Program-made: the position numbers and the translations under genes | Shown: piece by piece, positions 16,377 through 25,600 of the stretch | Layout: every line of letters begins with the position of its first letter | Position numbering within the stretch: the stretch's first letter is position 1 | Assembly: GCA_018711265.1 (NCBI GenBank) | Contig: DVIM01000067.1 | Location: 1 to 64,000, forward strand | Direction: 5' to 3' | From: Spyradocola merdavium | GTDB lineage: Bacteria > Bacillota > Clostridia > Christensenellales > UBA1750 | Length of the DNA stretch: 64,000 nt | The notes under the pieces: model-generated | Told to the model about the DNA's origin: nothing | The model's input: only the letters and a program-made list of their open reading frames with translations | The model's database searches: none

Positions 16377-16405
16377 TTTTCAAATCCGCCAAAACGCGCT
16401 ATAAT
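16377..16405 (+). promoter_or_regulatory. Promoter of pta
   Basis: TATAAT (16400-16405) is perfect; the -35 is TTTTCA (16377-16382), 17 bases upstream. It lies about 80 bases before the pta start. Confidence 0.7.
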
Positions 16406-16483
16406 GGAAACTGGCAAGACCCATCGCAAACCAGCCCCGCGGGGCTACTCTATATGGTAACACAGGCAAGGAGGAAAAGTAAA

Positions 16484-17473
16484 ATGTCTTTGATGGATCG
16501 CATTAAGGCCAAGGCCAAGGCCGACAAAAAGCGCATCGTCCTGCCCGAGGGCGCGGAGGAGCGCACCGTGAAGGCCGCCGCCATCCTGCTCAAGGAGGGC
16601 ATCTGCGACGTCATCCTTCTGGGCGACGAGGAGAAGATCGCCGCCTATGGCGAGGACCTGACGGGCGCCACCATCCTCAACCCTGCCAAGGCCGACTGCC
16701 TGCAGGAGTACGCGGACACGCTCTATGAGCTGCGCAAGGCCAAGGGCATGACCCCGGAAAAGGCGCTGGCCACCATGAAGGACGAGACGTTCTTCGGCAC
16801 CATGATGATGAAGAAGAACGCCGCCGACGGCATGGTCTCCGGCGCGATTCACTCCACCGCCGACACCCTGCGCCCGGCCCTGCAGATCATCAAGACCCAG
16901 CCCGGCGTCACCACCGCCTCCTCCTGCTTTGTCATGGAGATCCCGAACAAGGCCTACGGCCAGGACGGCGTCATGATCTTTGCGGACTGCGCCGTCAACA
17001 TCGAGCCGGACGCCGAGCAGCTGGCCGCCATCGCCATCGCCTCGGCCAAGACCGCCCGCGACATCGCCGAGATCGCCGAGCCCAAGGTCGCCATGCTCTC
17101 CTTCTCCACCAAGGGAAGCGGCAAGGGCGACATGGTCGACAAGGTCGCCAAGGCCACGGCCCGCGTCAAGGAGCTCGCGCCGGAGCTGAACGTCGACGGC
17201 GAGCTGCAGGCGGACGCCGCCCTGGTCGAGAAGGTCGGCCAGCTCAAGTCCCCCGGCTCCACGGTCGCCGGCCACGCCAATGTCCTCATCTTCCCCTCGC
17301 TGGAGGCGGGCAACATCGGCTACAAGCTCGTGCAGCGCCTGGCGGGCGCCGAGGCCATCGGCCCGGTCATGCAGGGCTTGGCCCGTCCGGTCAACGACCT
17401 GTCCCGCGGCTGCTCGGTGGACGACATCGTCTCCCTGTGCGCGCTGACCGCCGTGCAGGCCCAGCAGAAGTAA
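16484..17473 (+). CDS. pta: Phosphate acetyltransferase
   Basis: Pta converts acetyl-CoA and phosphate to acetyl phosphate. The 329-residue protein is the short clostridial form with only the catalytic domain. The motifs KKNAADGMVSGAIHSTADTLRP and the C-terminal GPVMQGLARPVNDLSRGC are present. The start is ATG 16484 after AAGGAGG. ackA follows 93 bases downstream, giving the standard acetate-forming pair that yields ATP. Confidence 0.97.
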   Translation: MSLMDRIKAKAKADKKRIVLPEGAEERTVKAAAILLKEGICDVILLGDEEKIAAYGEDLTGATILNPAKADCLQEYADTLYELRKAKGMTPEKALATMKDETFFGTMMMKKNAADGMVSGAIHSTADTLRPALQIIKTQPGVTTASSCFVMEIPNKAYGQDGVMIFADCAVNIEPDAEQLAAIAIASAKTARDIAEIAEPKVAMLSFSTKGSGKGDMVDKVAKATARVKELAPELNVDGELQADAALVEKVGQLKSPGSTVAGHANVLIFPSLEAGNIGYKLVQRLAGAEAIGPVMQGLARPVNDLSRGCSVDDIVSLCALTAVQAQQK

Positions 17474-17566
17474 GGAATTCAACACAAAAAACAGAACATC
17501 TGGGAGGAAGGGCGGAAGAACTCCGTCCCTCTTCCCATGATTTCGGAAAAAAGAGGGAGAAAGCAC

Positions 17567-18769
17567 ATGAAGATCCTCGTCATCAACGCGGGTTCGTCCT
17601 CCATCAAGTACCAGCTCATCGACATGGACGACGAGAGCGTCATCGCCAAGGGCCAGGCCGAGCGCATCGGCATCGAGGGCAGCAACGTCAAGCAGTCTTC
17701 CGCCAAGGGGGAAATCGTGTTCAATGCGCCGCTCAAGAACCACGCCGAGGCCATGGAGTACATCGTCAAGGCCCTGACCGACAAGGAAAAGGGCGTCATC
17801 TCCGACATGAAGCAGATCGACGCGGTCGGCCACCGCGTGCTGCACGGCGGCGCGTCCTTCACCGAGAGCCAGGTCGTCAACCCCAAGGTCATGGAGGCCA
17901 TCTACGACAACATCATCCTCGGGCCGCTGCACAACCCCGCCAACATCCAGGGCATCGAGGCCTGCCAGAAGATGATGCCCGATACCCCCAACGTCGCGGT
18001 GTTCGACACGGCCTTCCACCAGACCATGCCGCCCCACGCCTACATGTACGCCGTGCCCTATGACTACTACACGCGCCTCAAGGTGCGCAAGTACGGCTTC
18101 CACGGCACGTCCCACCGCTTTGTCTCCAAGCGCGCGGCCGAGATGCTCGGCTCTGCGGACGGCAAGGGCCTGCGCCTGGTCATCTGCCACCTGGGCAACG
18201 GTTCCTCCCTGTCCGCGGTCGTGGACGGCAAGTGCGTGGACACGTCCATGGGCATCACGCCTCTGGAGGGCATGGTCATGGGCACCCGCTCCGGCGACCT
18301 GGACCCCGCGACCCTGCAGTACATCATGAAGCGCGACGGCATCGACATTGAGGAGATGACCAACATCCTCAACAAGAAGTCCGGATTGCTTGGCATCTCC
18401 GGCATCTCCTCCGACATGCGCGACCTGACCGCCGCGATGGAGGAGGGCAACGAGCGCGCGACGCTGGCCATCAAGATGATGACCTACCGCCTGAAGAAGT
18501 ACATCGCCGGCTATGCGGCGGCCATGGGCGGCGTGGACGCGATCGTCTTCACCGGCGGCATCGGCGAAAACGTCGGCCACATCCGCAAGGCGGCGGTCGA
18601 GGGCCTGGAGTTCATGGGCGTCAAGCTCGATGAGGCCAAGAACGACGTCACCCGCTCCGACGGGTTCATCGAGGCCGCGGATTCCAAGGTCAAGATCCTG
18701 GTCGTCAAGACCAACGAGGAGCTGGCCATCGCGCGCGACACCCTTGAGCTCTGCGGCAAGAAGGCGTAA
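17567..18769 (+). CDS. ackA: Acetate kinase
   Basis: AckA makes ATP and acetate from acetyl phosphate. The 400-residue protein begins with the ASKHA phosphate motif INAGSSSIKYQL, contains RYGFHGTSH-type sequence (KYGFHGTSHRF near residue 180) and GNGSSL, and ends with GGIGEN near residue 330. The ATG at 17567 follows AGAGGGAG; an in-frame ATG 30 bases upstream lacks a ribosome site. Confidence 0.98.
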   Translation: MKILVINAGSSSIKYQLIDMDDESVIAKGQAERIGIEGSNVKQSSAKGEIVFNAPLKNHAEAMEYIVKALTDKEKGVISDMKQIDAVGHRVLHGGASFTESQVVNPKVMEAIYDNIILGPLHNPANIQGIEACQKMMPDTPNVAVFDTAFHQTMPPHAYMYAVPYDYYTRLKVRKYGFHGTSHRFVSKRAAEMLGSADGKGLRLVICHLGNGSSLSAVVDGKCVDTSMGITPLEGMVMGTRSGDLDPATLQYIMKRDGIDIEEMTNILNKKSGLLGISGISSDMRDLTAAMEEGNERATLAIKMMTYRLKKYIAGYAAAMGGVDAIVFTGGIGENVGHIRKAAVEGLEFMGVKLDEAKNDVTRSDGFIEAADSKVKILVVKTNEELAIARDTLELCGKKA

Positions 18770-18821
18770 GGCAGGACGCGCGGAAAAACAGACTAAATTT
18801 CTGTTACGCGCAAAAAATTCG

Positions 18822-18850
18822 TTGACAAAACGGGGCTTGCCCTCTATAAT
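18822..18850 (+). promoter_or_regulatory. Consensus SigA promoter of yceD-rpmF
   Basis: TTGACA (18822-18827), 17 bases, TATAAT (18845-18850). Both hexamers match the consensus exactly, as expected for a ribosomal-protein operon. Confidence 0.93.
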
Positions 18851-18881
18851 TGGAAAATGGTTGTGTGCGAGGTGACAGCGT

Positions 18882-19397
18882 ATGATGCTCAATGTGGAAA
18901 AGGCTCTGAAGCAGCCGGGCGAAAACCTGGAGTTCGACCTTCGGGTCCCTGCGCCTGTGGAGGAGTTTCAGGCCGACCAGATTGGGTTTTCCGGCGACGT
19001 CGCCCTGCACGGATACATGACCGGAATCGGCGATTCTGTCGCGCTGCATGGCGAACTGACCGCGGCCCTGGTTTCTCCCTGTGCCCGGTGCCTCGAGGAG
19101 GCGCGGTTCGACATGAAAGTGCCCTTTGACGAAATCTTTGTCAGGCAGCCTGATCCGGATCATCCCGACGCGTACCTTTTTGAAGGTTCCGAGGTGGATC
19201 TGACCGATCTTACGGTGGCCAATATCGCCATAAACCTCCCCATGCAGTTCCTCTGCCGGGAGGATTGCAAGGGACTGTGTCCCTTGTGCGGTCAGAACCT
19301 GAATCTTGGCTCCTGCGGGTGCGACCCCGCGCTGGAGCGGTCGGCGTTTTCCGCATTGAAAGCGCTGCTCGACGACAAAGACGATAAGGAGGTGTAA
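18882..19397 (+). CDS. yceD: YceD/DUF177 family protein
   Basis: A 171-residue DUF177 protein. The family is nearly always encoded just before rpmF and has been linked to 23S rRNA accumulation. Cysteine pairs are visible at SPCARCLEEA near residue 65 and LCREDCKGLCPLCGQNLN near 125, followed by CGCD, suggesting metal binding. GAGGTGA precedes tandem ATGs at 18882 and 18885. rpmF starts 6 bases after the stop. Confidence 0.9.
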   Translation: MMLNVEKALKQPGENLEFDLRVPAPVEEFQADQIGFSGDVALHGYMTGIGDSVALHGELTAALVSPCARCLEEARFDMKVPFDEIFVRQPDPDHPDAYLFEGSEVDLTDLTVANIAINLPMQFLCREDCKGLCPLCGQNLNLGSCGCDPALERSAFSALKALLDDKDDKEV

Positions 19398-19402
19398 AAA
19401 CC

Positions 19403-19594
19403 ATGGCAGTACCCAAGGGGAAAGTCTCCAAGGCCCGCCGGAACTCCCGCCGCGCCAACTGGAAGCTCTCGATGCCCGGCATCGTCGCCTGCCCGCAGTG
19501 CAAGACGATGAAGCTCGCCCACCGCGTCTGCAAGAAGTGCGGTTACTACGACGGCAAGCAGGTCATCAAGATCGAGGAAGAAAAGCAGGCGTAA
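19403..19594 (+). CDS. rpmF: 50S ribosomal protein L32
   Basis: The 63-residue L32 starts with MAVPKGKVSKARRNSRRANWK and has the two zinc-binding CxxC pairs (Cys30/Cys33 and Cys43/Cys46). This is the zinc-containing form. It is followed by a terminator. Confidence 0.98.
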   Translation: MAVPKGKVSKARRNSRRANWKLSMPGIVACPQCKTMKLAHRVCKKCGYYDGKQVIKIEEEKQA

Positions 19595-19608
19595 GCTTGG
19601 AAAACACC

Positions 19609-19653
19609 AGCCCGGCGAACCACTCACGGTCCGTCGGGCTTTTGCCTATTTTT
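19609..19653 (+). terminator. Terminator after rpmF
   Basis: A 9-bp stem with one G-T pair (19609-19617 with 19632-19640) followed by TTTTGCC and then ATTTTTT. Confidence 0.8.
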
Positions 19654-19679
19654 TCGCGGAAAAAAAGGAGGGCCTGTGC

Positions 19680-20513
19680 ATGGAATTCGCCCGCGATACG
19701 CTCTATGTCTCGGACCTGGACGGAACGCTCCTGGGCGCGGAGCCGCGCCTGCCGGAGGAGGCCGTGCCGCTGCTCAACGGGATGCTGGACGCGGGGCTGC
19801 CCTTTACGGTCGCCACGGCGCGGTCCTGGACCTCGGCCGCGCCCATCGTGCGCCAGCTGCACCTGAAACACCCGGTGGTCGCCTACAACGGCGCGTTCCT
19901 CGTGGACCCTGTCACGGGCCGGGACATCGACCGCTGCCTCTTTGACGCGCAGCAGATGCAGCGCGTCGCCCGGGTCTTCCTGGACGCGGGCCTGTCGCCC
20001 ATGGTCTACGCGCAGATCGGCGGCAGGCAGAAGGTCTCCTGGCTTCGGTCCCTGGAGAGCGAGGGCATCCGCGAGTACGCGCGCGACCGCGCGGGCGACC
20101 CGCGCCTGCGGCCGGTCGGGACGATGGAGGCGCTCTTCCAGGGCGAGGTGTTCTACCTTTCGTCGTTTGCGCGGCGGGAGACGCTCCTGCCGCTCGAGCC
20201 CAAGGCCCGCGCGCTGGACTTCGCCCACACGAGCTTTACCAGCGACGCCTACAAGCCCGAGTGGTACTGGCTGGAGATTTCCCGGTTCGACGCGACAAAG
20301 GCCACGGGCGTGGACAAGCTCCGGAAGCTCACGGGCATCCCGCGCATCGTCTGCTTCGGCGACAACCTGAACGACCTGCCCATGTTCCGCGTGGCGGACG
20401 AGTGCTACGCCGTGGCGAACGCAAGGCCCGAGCTCAAGGCGGCGGCAACCGGCGTCATCGGGAGCAACGTGGAGATGGGCGTGCCCTGCTTCCTGCGCAG
20501 CCGCGCCCGGTGA
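19680..20513 (+). CDS. Cof-type HAD-IIB phosphatase
   Basis: A haloacid-dehalogenase hydrolase of the Cof/IIB class, probably a sugar-phosphate or nucleotide phosphatase; the substrate cannot be read. Motif I DLDGTLL is near residues 12-18, motif II in TVATARS near residue 46, and motif IV GDNLNDLPMF near residue 228. The 277-residue length is normal. AAAAAGGAGGG precedes the ATG. Confidence 0.9.
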   Translation: MEFARDTLYVSDLDGTLLGAEPRLPEEAVPLLNGMLDAGLPFTVATARSWTSAAPIVRQLHLKHPVVAYNGAFLVDPVTGRDIDRCLFDAQQMQRVARVFLDAGLSPMVYAQIGGRQKVSWLRSLESEGIREYARDRAGDPRLRPVGTMEALFQGEVFYLSSFARRETLLPLEPKARALDFAHTSFTSDAYKPEWYWLEISRFDATKATGVDKLRKLTGIPRIVCFGDNLNDLPMFRVADECYAVANARPELKAAATGVIGSNVEMGVPCFLRSRAR

Positions 20514-20534
20514 GGGCCGAAAAACGCGGCAATC

Positions 20535-20563
20535 TTGCATTTGACCGCGTTCTCTGCTATCAT
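20535..20563 (+). promoter_or_regulatory. Promoter of plsX
   Basis: TTGCAT (20535-20540), 17 bases, TATCAT (20558-20563), about 35 bases upstream of the plsX start. No FapR-type palindrome was seen. Confidence 0.75.
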
Positions 20564-20597
20564 GAGAGAGGAATTTTTGCATAGGGGAGGAACGAGC

Positions 20598-21617
20598 ATG
20601 ATCCGAATTGCGGTGGACGTCTACGGCGGGGACAATGCGCCCGACTGCGTGCTGGACGGCGCGCTGGAGGCCATGCGGGAAATGCCGGACATCCACGTCA
20701 TCTTCTGCGGCGCGCAGGAGGAGGTGCGCAAGCTCCTGGCCAGCCGGCCGCACGACGAGGCGCGCGTGCGCATCATCGACGCGCCGGACGTCATCACCAA
20801 CCACGAGAGCCCCACGCTGGCCATCCGCCGCAAGCTCAATGCGTCCCTGGTCAAGACCATGGACGCGGTCAAGGCGGGCGAGGCGGACGCGGCGGTCACC
20901 GCCGGGTCCACGGGCGCGGCGCTTGCGGGGGGAATCTTCCGCATCGGGCGCATCCGCGGCATCAACCGGCCGGCCCTGGCGCCCTTGCTGCCCACGGCGG
21001 CCGGCAAGCCGGTCATGCTCATCGACTGCGGCGCGAACGTGGACTGCAAGCCGGAATATCTGGTCCAGTTCGCGCTCATGGGCCAGGCCTACATGCGCGG
21101 CGTGATGGGCGTGGACAAGCCCAAGGTCGGCCTGCTCAACATCGGCGCGGAGGACGAGAAGGGCAACGACCTGGCCAAGTCGACCTTCCCGCTGCTGCGG
21201 GACCACCCGCTGGTGGACTTCTACGGCAATGTCGAGGCGCGCGACGCGCTCACCGGCTGCGTGCAGGTGATCGTCTGCGACGGCTTTGCCGGCAACATCC
21301 TGCTCAAGTCCACCGAGGGCGCGGCGCAGCTCATCCTCGGCAAGCTCAAGGCCGGCCTGCTCTCCTCCACGCGCTCCAAGGTGGGCGCGCTGCTCGTCAA
21401 GCCCGCGCTCAAGGGCCTGAAGAACGAGCTGGACTACGAGCAGTACGGCGGCGCGGCGCTGCTGGGCGTGACGGGGGCCGTGGTCAAGGCGCACGGCTCG
21501 TCCAAGGCGCACGCCTATGCCTGCGCCATCCGGCAGGCGCGCACCATGGTCGAGGGCAAGGTGGTCGACATCATCGCCGGGCAGCTCAGCGCGGCCGCGG
21601 GCGATGCGGCGAAATAG
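20598..21617 (+). CDS. plsX: Phosphate acyltransferase PlsX
   Basis: PlsX makes acyl phosphate from acyl-ACP for phospholipid synthesis. The 339-residue protein shows MIRIAVDVYGGDNAP at the start (family DxxGGDxxP), AVTAGSTGA near residue 98 and CDGFAGNILLKSTEG near residue 229. The ATG at 20598 follows AGGGGAGG. acpP follows after 31 bases. Confidence 0.97.
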   Translation: MIRIAVDVYGGDNAPDCVLDGALEAMREMPDIHVIFCGAQEEVRKLLASRPHDEARVRIIDAPDVITNHESPTLAIRRKLNASLVKTMDAVKAGEADAAVTAGSTGAALAGGIFRIGRIRGINRPALAPLLPTAAGKPVMLIDCGANVDCKPEYLVQFALMGQAYMRGVMGVDKPKVGLLNIGAEDEKGNDLAKSTFPLLRDHPLVDFYGNVEARDALTGCVQVIVCDGFAGNILLKSTEGAAQLILGKLKAGLLSSTRSKVGALLVKPALKGLKNELDYEQYGGAALLGVTGAVVKAHGSSKAHAYACAIRQARTMVEGKVVDIIAGQLSAAAGDAAK

Positions 21618-21648
21618 ACAGCACAGAGACGGAGAGGAGGAGAAGAGC

Positions 21649-21876
21649 GTGTTTGAAAAGATCGCGGCAATGATCGCCGACCAGCTCGGCATCGACGCCT
21701 CCACGATCCAGCCGGAGTCCCGGCTGATCGAGGACCTCAAGGCGGATTCGCTGGACGTGGTTGCGATGGTGATGGAGATGGAGACGGAGTTTGGCATCGA
21801 GATCCCGGACGAGGACCTGACCAAGCTCAAGACCGTCGCCGACGCCATGCGCTACATCGAGGAAAATCAGAAGTAA
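21649..21876 (+). CDS. acpP: Acyl carrier protein
   Basis: The 75-residue carrier of acyl chains. The phosphopantetheine serine is Ser34 in ADSLDVV. The start is GTG at 21649, preceded by AGGAGG 8 bases upstream. fabD and fabG, which sit between plsX and acpP in Bacillus, are absent here. Confidence 0.96.
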   Translation: MFEKIAAMIADQLGIDASTIQPESRLIEDLKADSLDVVAMVMEMETEFGIEIPDEDLTKLKTVADAMRYIEENQK

Positions 21877-21896
21877 ATCAATCGGCATCATTCGCG

Positions 21897-21970
21897 TACG
21901 CACCGGGGGAACAGGCTTCTTTCGGTGCGTAGGCATACATGAGCCCGGGCGCGCCCCTGGCTGATGTATG
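21897..21970 (+). promoter_or_regulatory. Two stem-loops in the acpP-rnc gap
   Basis: Hairpin 1 has a perfect 9-bp stem TACGCACCG / CGGTGCGTA (21897-21905 with 21923-21931). Hairpin 2 has arms of 16 bases (21934-21949 with 21955-21970) with two mismatches. Neither is followed by a T run, so they are not standard terminators. Placed just before rnc they could be processing sites for RNase III. Confidence 0.6.
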
Positions 21971-21992
21971 CCGGACGAGGAAAGGACAAGCA

Positions 21993-22649
21993 ATGTTTGA
22001 AAAGTTGGAACAGGCCATCGGCTACACCTTCCGGGACAAGTCCCTGCTGAAGCTGGCCATGACGCATCCCTCCTACGCCGGGGAGACGCACGTGCACAAC
22101 CAGCGCCTGGAGTTCCTGGGCGACGCGGTGCTGCAGCTCTGCACGAGCGTCCGGCTCTACAAGCAGTACCCCGACCTGCCGGAGGGCAAGCTCTCGCGCC
22201 TGCGCGCGCGCTGCGTGCAGGAGAGCGCGCTGGAGGTCGCCGCGCGCCGCCTGCACCTGGGGGAAAACCTGCTGCTGGGCATCGGCGAGGAGCGCGGCGG
22301 CGGGCGCGAAAAGCCCTCCATCCTGGCCGACGCCATGGAGGCCCTGCTGGGCGCGATGTACCTGGACGGCGGCATGGAGGATGCGCGCCGCCTGATCGAA
22401 GCGGTCGTGCCCATCGCGGACGCGCCGCGCGTGCACGACTACAAGACCGAGTACCAGGAACTGGCGCAGTCCGTGACCGGGGAAACGCCCGTCTACCGCA
22501 TCGTCGGGGAGGAGGGGCCTGCGCACATGCGCACCTTCTTTGCGGAGGTCGAGCTCTGCGGGGCCGTCACCGGGCGCGGCGAGGGCAGCAGCAAAAAGCA
22601 CGCCGAGCAGCAGGCCGCGCGCGACGCGCTGAGCCGGCAGGGACTGTGA
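21993..22649 (+). CDS. rnc: Ribonuclease III
   Basis: RNase III cleaves double-stranded RNA in rRNA and mRNA processing. The 218-residue protein has the signature NQRLEFLGDAVLQL near residue 35, the second acidic cluster DAMEALLGAMYLDGG near 113, and a C-terminal double-stranded RNA-binding domain (ends GEGSSKKHAEQQAARDAL). The ATG at 21993 follows GAGGAAAGG. smc starts 10 bases after. Confidence 0.97.
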   Translation: MFEKLEQAIGYTFRDKSLLKLAMTHPSYAGETHVHNQRLEFLGDAVLQLCTSVRLYKQYPDLPEGKLSRLRARCVQESALEVAARRLHLGENLLLGIGEERGGGREKPSILADAMEALLGAMYLDGGMEDARRLIEAVVPIADAPRVHDYKTEYQELAQSVTGETPVYRIVGEEGPAHMRTFFAEVELCGAVTGRGEGSSKKHAEQQAARDALSRQGL

Positions 22650-22659
22650 GGGCGGAGCA

Positions 22660-25600
22660 TTGCGACTGAAGAGATTGGAAATCTACGGGTTCAAGTCCTT
22701 TGCGGACCGCGTGGAGATGGTCTTCCCCGACGGGGTGACGGGCGTGGTCGGGCCCAACGGCAGCGGCAAGAGCAACATCGCCGACGCGGTCCGCTGGGTC
22801 CTGGGCGAACAGAGCGCAAAGACCCTGCGCGGCGCCAAGATGGAGGACGTCATCTTCGGCGGAACGCAGACGCGCAAGGCCCAGGCCTACTGCGAGGTCA
22901 GCCTCGTCTTTGACAACGAGGACGGGGCGCTGCCCGTCTCCTTTGCCGAGGTGATGATCACCCGGCGCGTCTACCGCAACGGCGACAGCGAGTACTGCCT
23001 CAACAAGGCCCCCTGCCGCCTGAAGGACATCGTCGACCTGCTGCGCGACACGGGCATCGGCAAGGAGGGCTATTCCCTCATCGGCCAGGGCCGCATCGAC
23101 GAGATCCTCTCCGTCAAGAGCGAGGAGCGGCGCAACGTCTTTGAGGAGGCCGCGGGCATCACCAAGTACAAGGCGCGCCGGGCCGAGGCCGAGCGCCGCA
23201 TGGAGAACACGAACCAGAACCTGGAGCGCGTGGAGGACATCCTGGGCGAAATCGGGGGCAGGCTGCCGGACCTGGAGCGCCAGGCCGCCGACGCCCGGCG
23301 CTACCGCAGGCTCACGGACGAGCTGCGCCGCCTGGAGATCAGCTCCTTTGCCTACAACCACGACCGCCTGACCGGAAACCTGGAGCAGGTGGACGGCCAG
23401 ATCGCCGAAACCGAGGCGCAGATGCAGGCGGCAAAGGCGAAGGAGGAGGCCGGCCGCCGCGAGAGGGCCGAGATGGAGCAGGGCATCCTCGACGCGGACG
23501 CCCGCCTGTCCGCTCTGCACGCCCGCGTGCTCGAGGATACGCGCAGCGCGCAGATCCAGGAGGGCGACGCAAACCTCCTGCGCGAGCGCATCGCCTCGGC
23601 GAAAAAGGAGGCCGAGCGCCTGGCCCAGGAGAAAGAAAAGGACGAGTCCCAGCGCAGCGCCCTGGCCCGCCAGCAGCAGGAGAGCCGCGGCAAGCAGGAG
23701 AAGTACGCCCGCGACCTTGCGGAGATCCGCGCGCGCATCCGCGACCTGGAGGGCCAGGCCGAGGAGGCCGCGCAGGACGTCGCCGCGCGGGAGGAGACGA
23801 TCGAGCGCGGCAAGGAGGAGATGATCCGCTCCTTCAACGCCCTGAGCGACGTAAAGAGCGCGCAGGCCCGCCTGGCCGCCACGCGCGAGGGCTTGCAGGC
23901 CCGCCTGGACGCGCTGGAAAACGGCGCGCAGGAGCGGGCCGGCGCCTTGAAGGCCGCGTCAGCCGAGCGGGAGAAGGCCGAGGCGCTGCTGCGCGAGGCG
24001 CAGGAGACCTGCGGGGAGCTGGAGGGCGCGCGCGACCGCGCTATGGACCGCCAGGCCGCCCTGCAGGTGGAGAGCCAGCAGCTCGGCGTCAACATCCAGC
24101 GCACGGCCGGCGCGCTGCGCGAGGCGCAGTCGCGCCTGAAGATGCTCGAGCAGATGCAGCGCGACTACGAGGGATACCAGAACTCCGTGCGCGAGGTGCT
24201 GCGGCGCTTCCGCGGCGCGCCGGGGCTCTACGGCGTGGTCGCGGGGCTGCTGCGCGTGCCCAAGGAGATCGAGCGCGCCGTGGAGATGGCCCTGGGCGGC
24301 GCGATGCAGAACCTCGTCTGCGCCCGCGAGGAGGACGCCAAGGTCATGATCGAGTACCTTCGGCAGAACCGCATGGGCCGCGCGACCTTTCTGCCGCTCA
24401 GCTCCGTGCGCGGGCGCGTGCTCAGCCCGGCCGAGCGGCAGGTCCTGCAGATGGACGGCTGCCTCGGCCTCGCCTCGGAGCTGGTGGGGTACGACGAGCG
24501 GTTCCGCCCCGTGGCGGAGAACCTGTTGGGCCGCACCGTCATCGCCCGGGACCTGGACGCGGGCATCGCCATCATGCGCGCCGGGCGGCACGCCTTCCGC
24601 CTGGTGACCCTCGCCGGGGACGTCATGCACTCGGGCGGGTCCATGACGGGCGGCTCCGTCAGCGCGCGCTCCACCTCGATCCTCTCGCGCCAGCGGGAGA
24701 TCGACGAGCACCGCGCGGCCGTCGAGACGCTCAAGAGCCGCGGCGAGGCCCTGCAGGCGCGCGTGGAGAGCATCGGCGGGGACCTTGCGCGCGCCCAGGA
24801 GGAGGTCGCCCAGGCCCGCGAGCGCGCGCACCAGCAGGACATCGCCGTCGCCCGCGAGCAGGAGCGCGTAAAGCGCGCAGGCGACGCGGAGGAGGCCGCC
24901 CGCGACCGCCAGCAGAAGGCGGCGCTGGAGCGGGAGCAGCTCCGGGACAGCATCGGGGAGATCGACGAGGAGATCCGCCGCATGGACGCGCGCACGGGCA
25001 GCGCCGAGCGCGCTTCCGCCACGACGCAGGAGGACATCGCCCGCATGACGGCGGAGCTGGTCCAGCGCCGGGAGGCGTTGGAAGGCCTGCGCGCGCAGCT
25101 TGCCGAGGCGCGCGCCACCGAGGCCGGGCGCCAGGCCGAGTGGGAGATGGCGCAGCGCGACGAAAAGCGCTTCCAGGGCAGCGAGCAGGAGCTGCGCGCC
25201 GCAGCCGCCATCCGCGAGCGCAGCCGGAATGCGCTCCTGGAGCGCATGGCCGCGGACGAAGGGCGCCTTGCGGAAAAGCAGGCCGCGCTCGCCCGCCTGC
25301 GCGAGGCCCTTGCGGCGCAGAACGAGACGCTGGAGGCGGAGTCCAGCGCGCGGGAGGCGCTGCGCGGCAGGATCGCCGACCTGGAGGCGCGCCTGGAGGG
25401 CGAGCGCACCCGCGCCGCGCAGGCGCAGGAGAGCCTGCACCGCCTGCAGCTCGCCCAGGGGCGGTGGGCGGCGGAGCTCAAGCAGCTCCAGGACCGCATC
25501 TGGGAGCGGTACGAGCTGACGCTGGAAACCGCGCGGCCGGAGTGCGATCCGGACTACGACGAGGCCGCTTCGCGCGGCCGCATCGATGAATTGCGCCGCG

